Under the pieces are notes generated by a model, which saw nothing but the letters and a program-made list of their open reading frames with translations, made no database searches and was not told the DNA's origin. Shown here piece after piece: positions 1-7,622 of a stretch of DNA of 64,000 bases. The stretch comes from Mycobacterium colombiense (lineage in GTDB: Bacteria; Actinomycetota; Actinomycetes; Mycobacteriales; Mycobacteriaceae): positions 29,826 to 93,825 of the forward strand of contig NZ_MBEI01000083.1 of NCBI RefSeq assembly GCF_001953985.1, written 5' to 3'. Position 1 is the stretch's first letter. The number at the start of each line of letters is the position of its first letter. A program made the translations under genes and the position numbers.

Positions 1-130
1 CCCGCAGCGTCGGCTGACCCTTCGCCCCGCTGACGGGTCACGCCACCGTGGACCGTAGGCCTGCCCGGGACCCGTCGTTCGTGATTACGTTTCTGTTACG
101 GCTGGCCGGCGCCGCGGAGTTGGAAGTGAT
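1..130. other. Edge intergenic sequence
   Basis: No complete gene is visible. In frame 3 of the plus strand the first 17 bases end in a TGA (15-17), which could be the tail of a convergent gene entering from the left. In M. tuberculosis whiB4 lies on this side of the Get3-like pair in the convergent orientation. Four residues are too few to assign it. Confidence 0.3.
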
Positions 131-1288
131 TCAGCGGGCGGTCGCCCGGGCCGCATCGTCACCGACCGACGTGATCTGATCGGCCAGCGCGCGCAGCGCC
201 TCCAGATCCGAGACATCAAACGGCAGCGACGGAACGCCGATGACCGGCACGTGCGGATTGGCGCCGGTGAACCGGGAAAGCAACCTGATCTCCCGCTTGG
301 CGGTCTGCGCCCGGTCGGCGTGAATCTTCAGCACCGCCGAGGCCAGCGACGCCGCCTCGGAGTCGGCGTCGTGGTCCAGCATTTCGCTGCCGTCGATCGC
401 CCGCTCCGCCGGCAGGGAGCACAACGGCGGATGGGTGCGGTTGAGGACCAGCCCGGCGAGCGGCATCCCTTCCTGCGACAGCCGGTCGACGAAGAAGGCC
501 GCCTCGCGCAGCGCGTCCGGCTCAGCCGCCGACACCACAACGAACTGCGTCCCACGCCTTTTCAGCAGCGCGTACGTGCGATCGGCCTTCTCCCGGAAGC
601 CGCCGAAGGTGGCGTCCAGCGACTGCACGAACGCCGCGGCATCGCCCAGCATCTGTGAACCCAGGATGGTGGACATCGCCTTCATCGCCAAACCCATTGC
701 GCCGGTGACCAACCGCCCGATGCCCCGGCCCGGCGCCAGCAGCAGCCGCCACAGCCGGCTGTCCATGAAGCTGCCCAGCCGTTTGGGCGCGTCCAGGAAG
801 TCCAGCGCGTTGCGCGACGGCGGGGTATCGACCACCACCAGGTCCCAGCGATCCTCGGCCAGCAGCTGGCCCAGCTTCTCCATCGCCATGTACTCCTGCG
901 TGCCGGCCAGTGAGCTGGCGACCGTTTGATAGAACTGGTTATCCAGAATCGCTTGTGCCCGACCGGGTCCGGAGTACTGGATCACCATCTCGTCGAAGGT
1001 GCGCCGCATGTCGAGCATCATCGCGTGCAGCTCGCCGGGAACCTCCGCCGCCAGCGGGACCCGCTGCGGAGTGTTGCCGAGATCGCTGACCCCCAGCGCC
1101 TGCGCGAGCCGTTTGGCCGGATCGATCGTCAACACGCAGACGTTGCGTCCGTACTCGGCGGCGCGCAGCGCGATCGCGGCCGCGGTGGTGGTCTTGCCCA
1201 CCCCACCCGCGCCACAGCACACCACCACGCGGTTGGTGGTGTCGGCCAGGATGGCCGCCATATCAAGCCGTTCAGGCGTAGTGCTCAT
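131..1288 (-). CDS. bagB: Get3/ArsA-like ATPase, Rv3680 type
   Basis: This is a 385-residue SIMIBI-class P-loop ATPase related to ArsA and eukaryotic Get3. A deviant Walker A motif (CCGAGGVGKTTTAAAIAL) sits near residue 25. A switch-like VVDTPPSRNALDF follows near residue 153, and IDPAKRLAQALG matches the family's nucleotide-binding loop. Its ATG overlaps the stop of the upstream partner ATPase by four bases (ATGA), so the two are translationally coupled. In M. tuberculosis the pair Rv3679/Rv3680 has been described as bacterial Get3-like proteins (BagA/BagB) linked to glycerol and nitric-oxide stress. That function is carried over from the family. No tail-anchor client can be inferred from the sequence. 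Confidence 0.9.
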   Translation of the reverse strand: MSTTPERLDMAAILADTTNRVVVCCGAGGVGKTTTAAAIALRAAEYGRNVCVLTIDPAKRLAQALGVSDLGNTPQRVPLAAEVPGELHAMMLDMRRTFDEMVIQYSGPGRAQAILDNQFYQTVASSLAGTQEYMAMEKLGQLLAEDRWDLVVVDTPPSRNALDFLDAPKRLGSFMDSRLWRLLLAPGRGIGRLVTGAMGLAMKAMSTILGSQMLGDAAAFVQSLDATFGGFREKADRTYALLKRRGTQFVVVSAAEPDALREAAFFVDRLSQEGMPLAGLVLNRTHPPLCSLPAERAIDGSEMLDHDADSEAASLASAVLKIHADRAQTAKREIRLLSRFTGANPHVPVIGVPSLPFDVSDLEALRALADQITSVGDDAARATAR

Positions 1289-2304
1289 CGAACCCCCTGC
1301 TGTGCAAGCGATTCCGATAGCTCGTAGAGGCTACCGAGGTCGACCCCGTCGGAAATGGCGGGTAATTCCAGTCGGGCCACCTTCAGCGCATCGAGCTGTT
1401 GCGCGATCTCGGCGCGCGTAGCGACGACGGTCGCATGCTCGATGGTCTCCGTCAGCAGGCCCGCGAAGTCTTTGTCGTTCAAGCTGATTCCGGACTTTTC
1501 CAATCCGGCCCGCACCGAGTCCGCGTCGACGTCCCCCTCGGCTGCCTTCGCCAGATCGGCCGGCTGCAAGTACGTGGGGATGTTGCGGTTGACGATCACG
1601 CTGCCGATCGGCAGCTTCATCTCCGCGAGCTCCTCGATGGCTTCCAGCGTCTCCTGAACCGGCAACGCCTCCAGCAAGGTGACTAAGTGAATGGCCGTCT
1701 GATCGGAGTGCAGTAGCTTGACCACGCCGTCGGCCTGCGAATGCACCGGTCCGCCCTTGGCCAGATCCGACACCGCCTTGGTGACATCCAGGAAGCGCGC
1801 GATCCGTCCGGTCGGCGGGGCGTCGACGACGATCGCGTCATAAACCGGGAGCCGATTCTTGTCGACCCGGATCACCGTCTCCTTGATCTTGCCGGTCAAC
1901 AGCACGTCGCGCAGACCCGGCGCGATCGTCGTCGCGAACTCGATCGCGCCGATGCGGCGCATCGCGCGGCCCGCGATGCCCAGGTTGTAGAACATGTCGA
2001 GGTATTCGAGGAACGCGGCCTCGATGTCGATCGCCAGGGCGTTGACCTGACCGCCGCGTTCGGCGGTCGCGATCTTCACCTCCTGATACGGCAGGGGCGG
2101 GACGTCGAAGAGTTGCGCAATCCCTTGGCGGCCCTCGACTTCCACGAGCAGCACCTTGCGGCCCCCGGCGGCCAGGGTCAGCGCCAGCGCGGCCGCGATG
2201 GTGGACTTGCCCGTGCCGCCCTTGCCGGTCACGAAATGTAAACGGGCCTTCGTCAAGCGCGCAGGCCAGCCGACGGCAGCTCCGCCGCCCGATGTGGTTG
2301 CCAC
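1285..2304 (-). CDS. bagA: Get3/ArsA-like ATPase, Rv3679 type
   Basis: A 339-residue P-loop ATPase with Walker A VTGKGGTGKSTIAAALAL near residue 26 and AIVVDAPPTGRIARFLDV near residue 160. It is the first gene of a two-gene unit with the downstream ATPase, overlapping it by ATGA, and the two probably form a heteromeric complex. The chosen GTG start (2302-2304) gives MATTSGGG, matching the short polar N-terminus remembered for Rv3679 (about 340 residues). About 70 bases separate it from the divergent DUF4177 gene, so a divergent promoter must lie in 2305-2374. Confidence 0.9.
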   Translation of the reverse strand: MATTSGGGAAVGWPARLTKARLHFVTGKGGTGKSTIAAALALTLAAGGRKVLLVEVEGRQGIAQLFDVPPLPYQEVKIATAERGGQVNALAIDIEAAFLEYLDMFYNLGIAGRAMRRIGAIEFATTIAPGLRDVLLTGKIKETVIRVDKNRLPVYDAIVVDAPPTGRIARFLDVTKAVSDLAKGGPVHSQADGVVKLLHSDQTAIHLVTLLEALPVQETLEAIEELAEMKLPIGSVIVNRNIPTYLQPADLAKAAEGDVDADSVRAGLEKSGISLNDKDFAGLLTETIEHATVVATRAEIAQQLDALKVARLELPAISDGVDLGSLYELSESLAQQGVR

Positions 2305-2374
2305 CTTCGCATGCTAGCCCGACGGGCCCTTGGGCTGGCCGGAGCGGTTCAGCTGCGACCGATAAGCTCGCGGC

Positions 2375-2536
2375 ATGAGCCAACCCACCGCATGGGAGTA
2401 CGTCACGGTTCCGCTGCTGACGCATGCCACCAAACAGATCCTCGACCAGTGGGGTGCCGACGGCTGGGAGCTGGTGTCGGTGCTGCAGGGGCCGACCGGT
2501 GAGCAGCACGTCGCGTATCTGAAGCGCCCCAAGTAA
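2375..2536 (+). CDS. DUF4177-type small protein, Rv3678A type
   Basis: A 53-residue protein starting MSQPTAWEYVTVPLLTH and ending in KRPK before TAA. The core WEYVTVPL...LDQWGADGWELVSV is typical of DUF4177 proteins, where the GxxGWELV motif is the family hallmark. It begins 70 bases from the divergent Get3-like gene and ends 10 bases before the RidA-family gene, so the two are probably co-transcribed. No biochemical function is known for the family. Confidence 0.85.
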   Translation: MSQPTAWEYVTVPLLTHATKQILDQWGADGWELVSVLQGPTGEQHVAYLKRPK

Positions 2537-2546
2537 GGGTCGGTCG

Positions 2547-3002
2547 ATGAGTGCTTCGGCCCGTCTACGGCAGCTCGGCCTCGCGCTGCCGGAGGTGGTT
2601 GCGCCGCTGGCCTCCTACGTGCCGGCGGTGCGCACCGGAAGCCTGGTCTACACCGCGGGCCAGCTCCCGATGCAGGACGGCAAGCTGTTGGCCACCGGCA
2701 AGGTCGGCGCCGGCGTCAGCCCGGATGAGGGCAAGGCGATGGCGCGGATCTGTGCGCTCAACGCGCTGGCCGCCGTCAACTCGCTGGTGGGCATCGACGA
2801 GGTGGCCCGGGTGGTCAAGGTGGTCGGATTCGTCGCCTCGGCCCCCGGATTCAACGGCCAGCCCAGCGTCATCAACGGGGCCTCCGACCTGCTCGCCGAG
2901 GTGTTCGGCGAGCGGGGCGCGCATGCGCGCTCGGCGGTCGGCGTCTCCGAGCTGCCACTGGATGCGCCGGTGGAAGTGGAGCTGATCGTCGAGGTCGGCT
3001 GA
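2547..3002 (+). CDS. RidA/YjgF family protein, Rv3678c type
   Basis: A 151-residue protein with the RidA (YjgF/YER057c/UK114) chorismate-mutase-like fold. Markers are VRTGSLVYTAGQLPMQDGK near residues 28-46 and ARSAVGVSELPLDAPVEVE at the C-terminus. In this family the Arg of the RSAVGV segment binds the carboxylate of imine or enamine intermediates that the trimer deaminates. It lies between DUF4177 and a metallo-beta-lactamase-fold gene 4 bases downstream, forming a compact three-gene unit. The exact substrate is not evident. Confidence 0.85.
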   Translation: MSASARLRQLGLALPEVVAPLASYVPAVRTGSLVYTAGQLPMQDGKLLATGKVGAGVSPDEGKAMARICALNALAAVNSLVGIDEVARVVKVVGFVASAPGFNGQPSVINGASDLLAEVFGERGAHARSAVGVSELPLDAPVEVELIVEVG

Positions 3003-3006
3003 CGCC

Positions 3007-3810
3007 ATGACCCAGGCCGCCGAGCCGCTGACCCATCCCGCGTACGCCAAGTTGCGGCCGGTCACCGAGACCGCGTCGGTACTGCTGGCCGATAACCCCG
3101 GGCTGCTCACACTCGAGGGCACCAACACCTGGGTGCTGCGCGGCCCGGGCAGCGAGCGGCTGGTGATCGTGGATCCCGGACCCGACGACGACGAGCACAT
3201 CGCGCGGGTGGCCGCGCTCGGCCGGATCGCCCTGGTCCTCATCAGCCACCGGCACAGCGATCACACCGACGGCATCGACAAGCTGGTCGAGCGGACGGGC
3301 GCGACCGTCCGCTCGGCGGGCAGCGGTTTTCTGCGTGGCCTCGGCGGCGAGCTGACCGACGGCGAGGTGATCGACGCCGCGGGCCTCAAGATCAAGGTCA
3401 TGGCGACCCCGGGCCACACCGCCGATTCGCTGTCCTTCCTGCTGGACGACGCCGTGTTGACCGCCGACACCGTCCTGGGCCGCGGCACGGCCGTCCTCGA
3501 CAAGGAGGACGGCAGCCTGACGGACTACCTGGAATCGCTCCGGCGGCTGCGCGGCCTGGGCCGGCGGACGGTGCTGCCCGGCCACGGCCCGGACCTGACC
3601 GATCTGGAAAGCGTCGCGCAGGGCTATCTCGAGCACCGGCGGGAGCGACTGGATCAGGTACGGTCGGCGGTGCGGGAGCTGGGGGAGGACGCCAGCGCCC
3701 GCCGGATCGTCGAACATGTCTATGTCGATGTCGACGAGAAGCTGTGGGACGCCGCGGAGTGGTCGGTGCAGGTGCAGCTGAATCACCTGCGCTCGGAGCC
3801 ATCGGCGTAA
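3007..3810 (+). CDS. Metallo-beta-lactamase-fold hydrolase, Rv3677c type
   Basis: A 267-residue MBL-fold protein. The metal-binding signature SHRHSDHTDG (HxHxDH) is near residue 80, a second ligand His is in TPGHTADSLSF, the bridging Asp is in LTADTVLGRGTA and a further His is in LPGHGPDL. This arrangement with a C-terminal helical domain resembles the LACTB2/RNase Z-like branch rather than antibiotic beta-lactamases. The start lies 4 bases after the RidA gene. Whether it acts on RNA or a small-molecule ester cannot be told from sequence. Confidence 0.85.
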   Translation: MTQAAEPLTHPAYAKLRPVTETASVLLADNPGLLTLEGTNTWVLRGPGSERLVIVDPGPDDDEHIARVAALGRIALVLISHRHSDHTDGIDKLVERTGATVRSAGSGFLRGLGGELTDGEVIDAAGLKIKVMATPGHTADSLSFLLDDAVLTADTVLGRGTAVLDKEDGSLTDYLESLRRLRGLGRRTVLPGHGPDLTDLESVAQGYLEHRRERLDQVRSAVRELGEDASARRIVEHVYVDVDEKLWDAAEWSVQVQLNHLRSEPSA

Positions 3811-3877
3811 CTGCGTCGCACAAGTCACTAGCGCCCCATGAGTCCCGGGTCTGGAGGGACAGAGTGCTTCTCAAATG

Positions 3878-3897
3878 CGCTAGCGCCGGCGCTAGCG
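3878..3897. terminator. Perfect 20-bp palindrome between convergent genes
   Basis: CGCTAGCGCCGGCGCTAGCG is its own reverse complement and is followed on the plus strand by TGTTTTG. It lies 68 bases after the MBL-fold gene in the convergent gap facing crp. As RNA it could fold into a GC-rich hairpin and act as an intrinsic terminator for the plus-strand unit. A protein-binding palindrome is the alternative. Confidence 0.45.
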
Positions 3898-3970
3898 TGT
3901 TTTGAAGTCGCCTCATGCATGCCACGGTGGTGCTCATGTGACTGGTGTGGCAAAGGGCGGCCGGTTGCGC

Positions 3971-4095
3971 GCGCTTACCTCGCTCGGTGTTTGATGCTCG
4001 CTCGGTTGCGCCCGCGCTTCGCGCGCGCTTACCTCGCTCGGTGTTTGATGCTCGCTCGGTTGCGCCCGCGCTTCGCGCGCGCTTACCTCGCTCGG
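3971..4095. repeat. 54-bp tandem repeat abutting the 3' end of crp
   Basis: Two identical 54-bp copies (3971-4024, 4025-4078) are followed by a 17-bp partial copy (4079-4095). The partial copy overlaps the crp stop codon and last codons. Each unit read on the crp strand contains the same GAGCGAGGTAAGC, so each copy reproduces the crp TAA stop. The 54-base period is a multiple of three. The layout resembles mycobacterial MIRU/VNTR elements, which commonly overlap stop codons of adjacent genes. Confidence 0.85.
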
Positions 4096-4757
4096 CGGGC
4101 CAGCCGCTCGGAGTCCGAGATCAGCACGCTCTTGCCCTCCAGGCGGATCCAGCCGCGGTGGGCGAAGTCGGCCAGCGCCTTGTTCACCGTCTCCCGGGAC
4201 GCCCCGACCAGCTGCGCGATCTCTTCCTGCGTCAGGTCGTGGGTGACCCGCATGGCGCCGCCCTCCTGGGTGCCGAACCGCTGCGCGAGCTGCAGCAGCT
4301 GCTTGGCCACCCGGCCGGGCACGTCGGTGAAGATCAGGTCGGCCAGGTTGTTGTTGGTGCGGCGCAGCCGTCGGGCCAGCACCCGCAACAACTGCTCGGC
4401 GATCTCGGGACGATCGGCGATCCACGCGCGCAGCGCGTCACGGTCCATCGACACCGCGCGCACCTCAGTGATGGTGGTGGCGCTGGACGTTCGCGGACCC
4501 GGGTCGAAGATCGACAGCTCGCCGAACATGTCCGACGGGCCCATGATCGTCAGCAGGTTCTCGCGTCCGTCGGGCGAGCGGCGACCGATCTTCACCTTCC
4601 CCGAGACGATGATGTACAGCCGATCACCGGGTTCCCCCTCGGCGAAGACCGTGTGTCCGCGGGGGAAGTCGACGGGTTGCAGCTGCTTGGTCAGCGCTGT
4701 GACTGCGCCGGGTTCAACCCCTTGGAAGATTCCTGCCCTTGCCAGGATCTCGTCCAC
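4083..4757 (-). CDS. crp: Cyclic-AMP receptor protein, Rv3676 type
   Basis: A 224-residue CRP/FNR transcription factor, the length remembered for M. tuberculosis Crp. The N-terminal cyclic-nucleotide domain carries GELSIFDPGPRTSSATT, the phosphate-binding cassette, near residues 80-96. The C-terminal winged helix has LTQEEIAQLVGASRETVNKA near residues 170-189. The GTG start at 4755-4757 is preceded by a GAAGAGG ribosome-binding sequence. It would sense cAMP made by enzymes such as the membrane cyclase at 34.7-36.3 kb. The 104 bases upstream hold its promoter. The gene ends inside the 54-bp repeat array. Confidence 0.96.
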   Translation of the reverse strand: MDEILARAGIFQGVEPGAVTALTKQLQPVDFPRGHTVFAEGEPGDRLYIIVSGKVKIGRRSPDGRENLLTIMGPSDMFGELSIFDPGPRTSSATTITEVRAVSMDRDALRAWIADRPEIAEQLLRVLARRLRRTNNNLADLIFTDVPGRVAKQLLQLAQRFGTQEGGAMRVTHDLTQEEIAQLVGASRETVNKALADFAHRGWIRLEGKSVLISDSERLARRAR

Positions 4758-4861
4758 GTTGCCTCTTCAACTTTCCCAAAAAATTAATGTGATACGGGCA
4801 GGCTAACCCCTTGCTCGCGTGACGAGTCTAGAGGAACGCCGTTGTGTCCAACGTGCCAACG

Positions 4862-5257
4862 CTACACACGATTGGCGTGTCGAGGTGCCCTAAACTGCGG
4901 ATTGACGTGCGAATGGCCGTGGATCCGGGTCGGCAAGGTCATCTCGTTGCGGTCGACGAAGCTGACGGCGAACGACGGCGCGGCGTGACGCGGCCCCCCG
5001 CCGCGGCCGTCGGCCGGGGCCTCGGACAGCTGCGCGAGCTCGCGCCGATGCAGGTATTCCAACGCCTCGGGCATGCCCTCGGAGGCCAGCGTGTGCATGT
5101 CCACGCCGCCGGCACGTTCCAGGAATTCGTCGACGTCGGCCACCGCCAAGGCGCCAGGGGCGAGCTCGGACTCGAGCCGCCCGAGACCCAGCGCCGCCAG
5201 CATCAGCAGCGCCGGAATACCGGCCACCAGCAACCACGACACACGAAGAGTAAACAT
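4862..5257 (-). CDS. Small membrane protein, Rv3675 type
   Basis: A 131-residue protein with one N-terminal hydrophobic segment (residues 6-25, WLLVAGIPALLMLAALGL). An acidic then basic soluble tail includes VDEFLERAGG and HGHSHVNPQF. It lies upstream of crp on the same strand, as Rv3675 does in H37Rv, and is divergent from nth with 56 bases between the starts. No domain of known function is recognised. Topology suggests a signal-anchored protein with its tail outside, which is an inference. Confidence 0.75.
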   Translation of the reverse strand: MFTLRVSWLLVAGIPALLMLAALGLGRLESELAPGALAVADVDEFLERAGGVDMHTLASEGMPEALEYLHRRELAQLSEAPADGRGGGPRHAAPSFAVSFVDRNEMTLPTRIHGHSHVNPQFRAPRHANRV

Positions 5258-5313
5258 CGCCTGGAATCAACTCGGGGTCTCGGCGAGATCACGAAATCAG
5301 TACTCTGTCGTAG

Positions 5314-6078
5314 GTGACAGCGGCTAAGTCGTCCGGGCGTTCGAAATCGACTCCAGCCCCGGAAACCCGGGTCGGCTTGGTGCGACGGGCGCGGCGCATG
5401 AATCGTGCCCTGGCACAAGCATTTCCGGACGCTCACTGCGAGCTGGACTTCACCACGCCGCTCGAATTGACGGTCGCCACAATCCTTTCGGCGCAGAGCA
5501 CCGACAAGCGGGTCAATCTGACGACTCCCGCACTGTTCAAGCGATACCCGTCGGCGCTGGATTACGCCCAGGCGGACCGCGACGAGCTGGAAAATCTGAT
5601 CCGGCCGACCGGATTTTTCCGCAACAAGGCGTCCTCGCTGATCGGTTTGGGGCAGGCGCTGGTCGAACGATTCGACGGCGACGTGCCGTCGACCATGGCC
5701 GAACTGGTCACCCTGCCCGGGGTCGGACGCAAGACGGCCAACGTCATCCTGGGAAACGCCTTCGGCGTCCCCGGCATCACGGTCGACACCCATTTCGCGC
5801 GGCTGGTGCACCGGTGGCGCTGGACCGCGGACAAGGATGCGGTCAAAATCGAGCACTCCGTCGGTGAGCTCATCGAACGCAGTGAGTGGACCATGCTGAG
5901 CCACCGGGTCATCTTCCACGGCCGCCGGGTCTGCCATGCGCGGAAACCGGCGTGCGGCGTCTGCCTGATCGCCAAGGATTGTCCCTCCTTCGGCCTCGGT
6001 CCCACCGAACCGGCGTTGGCCGCGCCACTGGTGAAGGGCCCGGAAACCGAGCACCTGCTCGCCCTGGCCGGGCTGTAA
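5314..6078 (+). CDS. nth: Endonuclease III (DNA glycosylase/AP lyase)
   Basis: A 254-residue base-excision-repair enzyme removing oxidised pyrimidines. The helix-hairpin-helix LPGVGRKTANVILGNAFG contains the catalytic Lys140. The conserved Asp158 is in ITVDTHFARL. The [4Fe-4S] cluster cysteines are C207, C214, C217 and C223 (C-x6-C-x2-C-x5-C). The GTG start at 5314 gives an N-terminus about 10 residues longer than the H37Rv protein as remembered. It heads a plus-strand run nth-TlpA-Nudix-marP with short gaps, as in M. tuberculosis. Confidence 0.96.
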   Translation: MTAAKSSGRSKSTPAPETRVGLVRRARRMNRALAQAFPDAHCELDFTTPLELTVATILSAQSTDKRVNLTTPALFKRYPSALDYAQADRDELENLIRPTGFFRNKASSLIGLGQALVERFDGDVPSTMAELVTLPGVGRKTANVILGNAFGVPGITVDTHFARLVHRWRWTADKDAVKIEHSVGELIERSEWTMLSHRVIFHGRRVCHARKPACGVCLIAKDCPSFGLGPTEPALAAPLVKGPETEHLLALAGL

Positions 6079-6108
6079 GCCGGCCCGCGACCGACGCGCA
6101 GGGACCGC

Positions 6109-6777
6109 ATGCCAATTTGGAGGCCGACCTTGACCCGGAAGGCTGGCTGGCACATCGCGATTCTCGCGGTGGTGGCCGCGCTGATCGTGGCGCTGGTCGC
6201 CCAGCTGCGCGACGACTCCGCCTCGACGCCGACGCCCGCGAGCGATCAGCCGGTGGCCGACCGGGAACACCGCGACGCCGACACCCCCGCCGCGCTGGCC
6301 GGTCCGCGGCAGCGCGCCAACCTGCCGCCGTGCCCCGGCGCCGGAACTGGCGACGGTCCCGCGGCTCTGCGCGGGGTGACGGCCGACTGCGCCGCGGACG
6401 GTTCCCCGGTCGACGTCGCCCGCGCGCTGGCCGGGCGCCGGGTGGTCCTCAACCTGTGGGCATATTGGTGCGCGCCGTGCGCGGCCGAACTGCCCGCGAT
6501 GGCCGAGTATCAACGTCGGGCCGGTTCGGACGTGACGGTGGTGACGGTGCATCAAGACGAGAACGAGACCGCGGCGCTGCTGCGGCTGGCCGAGCTCGGG
6601 GTGCGGCTGCCGACCCTGCAGGACGGTCGTCGCCGGGTCGCGGCCGCGCTGCGGGTGGTAAATGTGATGCCCGCGACGGTGGTCCTGCGGCCGGACGGTA
6701 GCGTTGCCCAAACGCTGCCACGAGTTTTCACCACTGCCGATGAGATCGCGGCCGCGATCGGCAACGACAGGGGATAA
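6109..6777 (+). CDS. TlpA/ResA-like membrane-anchored thioredoxin, Rv3673c type
   Basis: A 222-residue protein with an N-terminal signal anchor (about residues 15-30, AILAVVAALIVALVAQL), a low-complexity linker and a thioredoxin fold. The redox motif is WCAPC (Cys121, Cys124) in NLWAYWCAPCAAELPAM, and the cis-proline region is NVMPATVVL. It should act outside the membrane, reducing or oxidising disulfides in exported proteins. A second pair, Cys77 and Cys93 approximately, lies before the fold. Its position between nth and marP suits an envelope redox role. The specific client, for example cytochrome c maturation, is unknown. Confidence 0.85.
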   Translation: MPIWRPTLTRKAGWHIAILAVVAALIVALVAQLRDDSASTPTPASDQPVADREHRDADTPAALAGPRQRANLPPCPGAGTGDGPAALRGVTADCAADGSPVDVARALAGRRVVLNLWAYWCAPCAAELPAMAEYQRRAGSDVTVVTVHQDENETAALLRLAELGVRLPTLQDGRRRVAAALRVVNVMPATVVLRPDGSVAQTLPRVFTTADEIAAAIGNDRG

Positions 6778-6806
6778 GCGCAAAAATTGAACCGACTGGA
6801 GGGGCC

Positions 6807-7622
6807 GTGAGTGCTGGGGGTTCGCCCCTGCGGAATGGGGACCCCGCCCCCGCGCGCGGGTCCGTTCCGCTGAGGCCCGACGCCTGCCCGTCCTGGCTGC
6901 GTCCGCTGGTCGACCACGTCGATGACGTTCCCGACGCGGCCCGGCGCCGCCTGCCGGCCGACGTGCTGGCGATGATCACCACCAAGGCCGCGTCGGCGGT
7001 GGCGACCCTGCGCGGCGCGAGCCGCGAAGCCGCTGTGCTGGTGTTGTTCTCCGGACCGGAATCCGGCGCACCCGACGGCGGTTTCCCCGAGAACGCCGAT
7101 CTGCTGGTCACCGTGCGGGCGTCGACCCTGCGCCACCACGCCGGCCAGGCGGCGTTTCCCGGCGGTGCCGCCGATCCCACCGACGACGGTCCGATCGATA
7201 CCGCGCTGCGCGAGGCCCGCGAGGAAACCGGCATCGACGTCAGCAGGCTGCATCCCCTGGCCACTATGGAAAAGATGTTCATCGCGCCGTCGCAGTTTCA
7301 CGTGGTCCCGGTGCTGGCCTACTCGCCGGACCCCGGCCCGGTGGCCGTCGTCAACGAGGCCGAAACGGCGATCGTCGCGCGAGTTCCGTTGCGCGCCTTC
7401 GTCAATCCGGAGAACCGGCTGATGGTGTACCGCGGCGATCTCGGCCGCCGATGGGCCGGTCCGGCGTTTCTGCTCAACCAGATGCTGGTCTGGGGATTCA
7501 CTGGCCAGGTGATTTCCGCGCTGCTGGACGTCGCCGGCTGGGCCCAGCCGTGGGACACCAGCGACGAGCGGGAGTTGGACGCGGCGATGGCGTTGGTCGG
7601 CGACGAGAGTGGGTCTCGATGA
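6807..7622 (+). CDS. Nudix hydrolase, CoA pyrophosphatase-like, Rv3672c type
   Basis: A 271-residue Nudix protein. The Nudix box runs from GGAADPTDDGPIDTALREAR into EETGID, with the REAxEExG core that binds metal. The LRHHAGQAAFPGG segment just before the box is the NuCoA-type signature of coenzyme A diphosphatases, which supports that subgroup. The start is GTG at 6807, 29 bases after the TlpA-like gene. Its TGA (7620-7622) overlaps the marP ATG (7619-7621), so the two are translationally coupled. Confidence 0.88.
   Translation: MSAGGSPLRNGDPAPARGSVPLRPDACPSWLRPLVDHVDDVPDAARRRLPADVLAMITTKAASAVATLRGASREAAVLVLFSGPESGAPDGGFPENADLLVTVRASTLRHHAGQAAFPGGAADPTDDGPIDTALREAREETGIDVSRLHPLATMEKMFIAPSQFHVVPVLAYSPDPGPVAVVNEAETAIVARVPLRAFVNPENRLMVYRGDLGRRWAGPAFLLNQMLVWGFTGQVISALLDVAGWAQPWDTSDERELDAAMALVGDESGSR

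Noticed and set aside
4758..4861. An autoregulatory Crp site upstream of crp
   Set aside because: TGTGA occurs near 4791, but I cannot find a matching inverted half-site at the right spacing.
5203..6783. A 526-codon open frame antisense to nth and the thioredoxin gene
   Set aside because: High GC makes long antisense frames common. The plus-strand genes have catalytic motifs and the antisense product has none.
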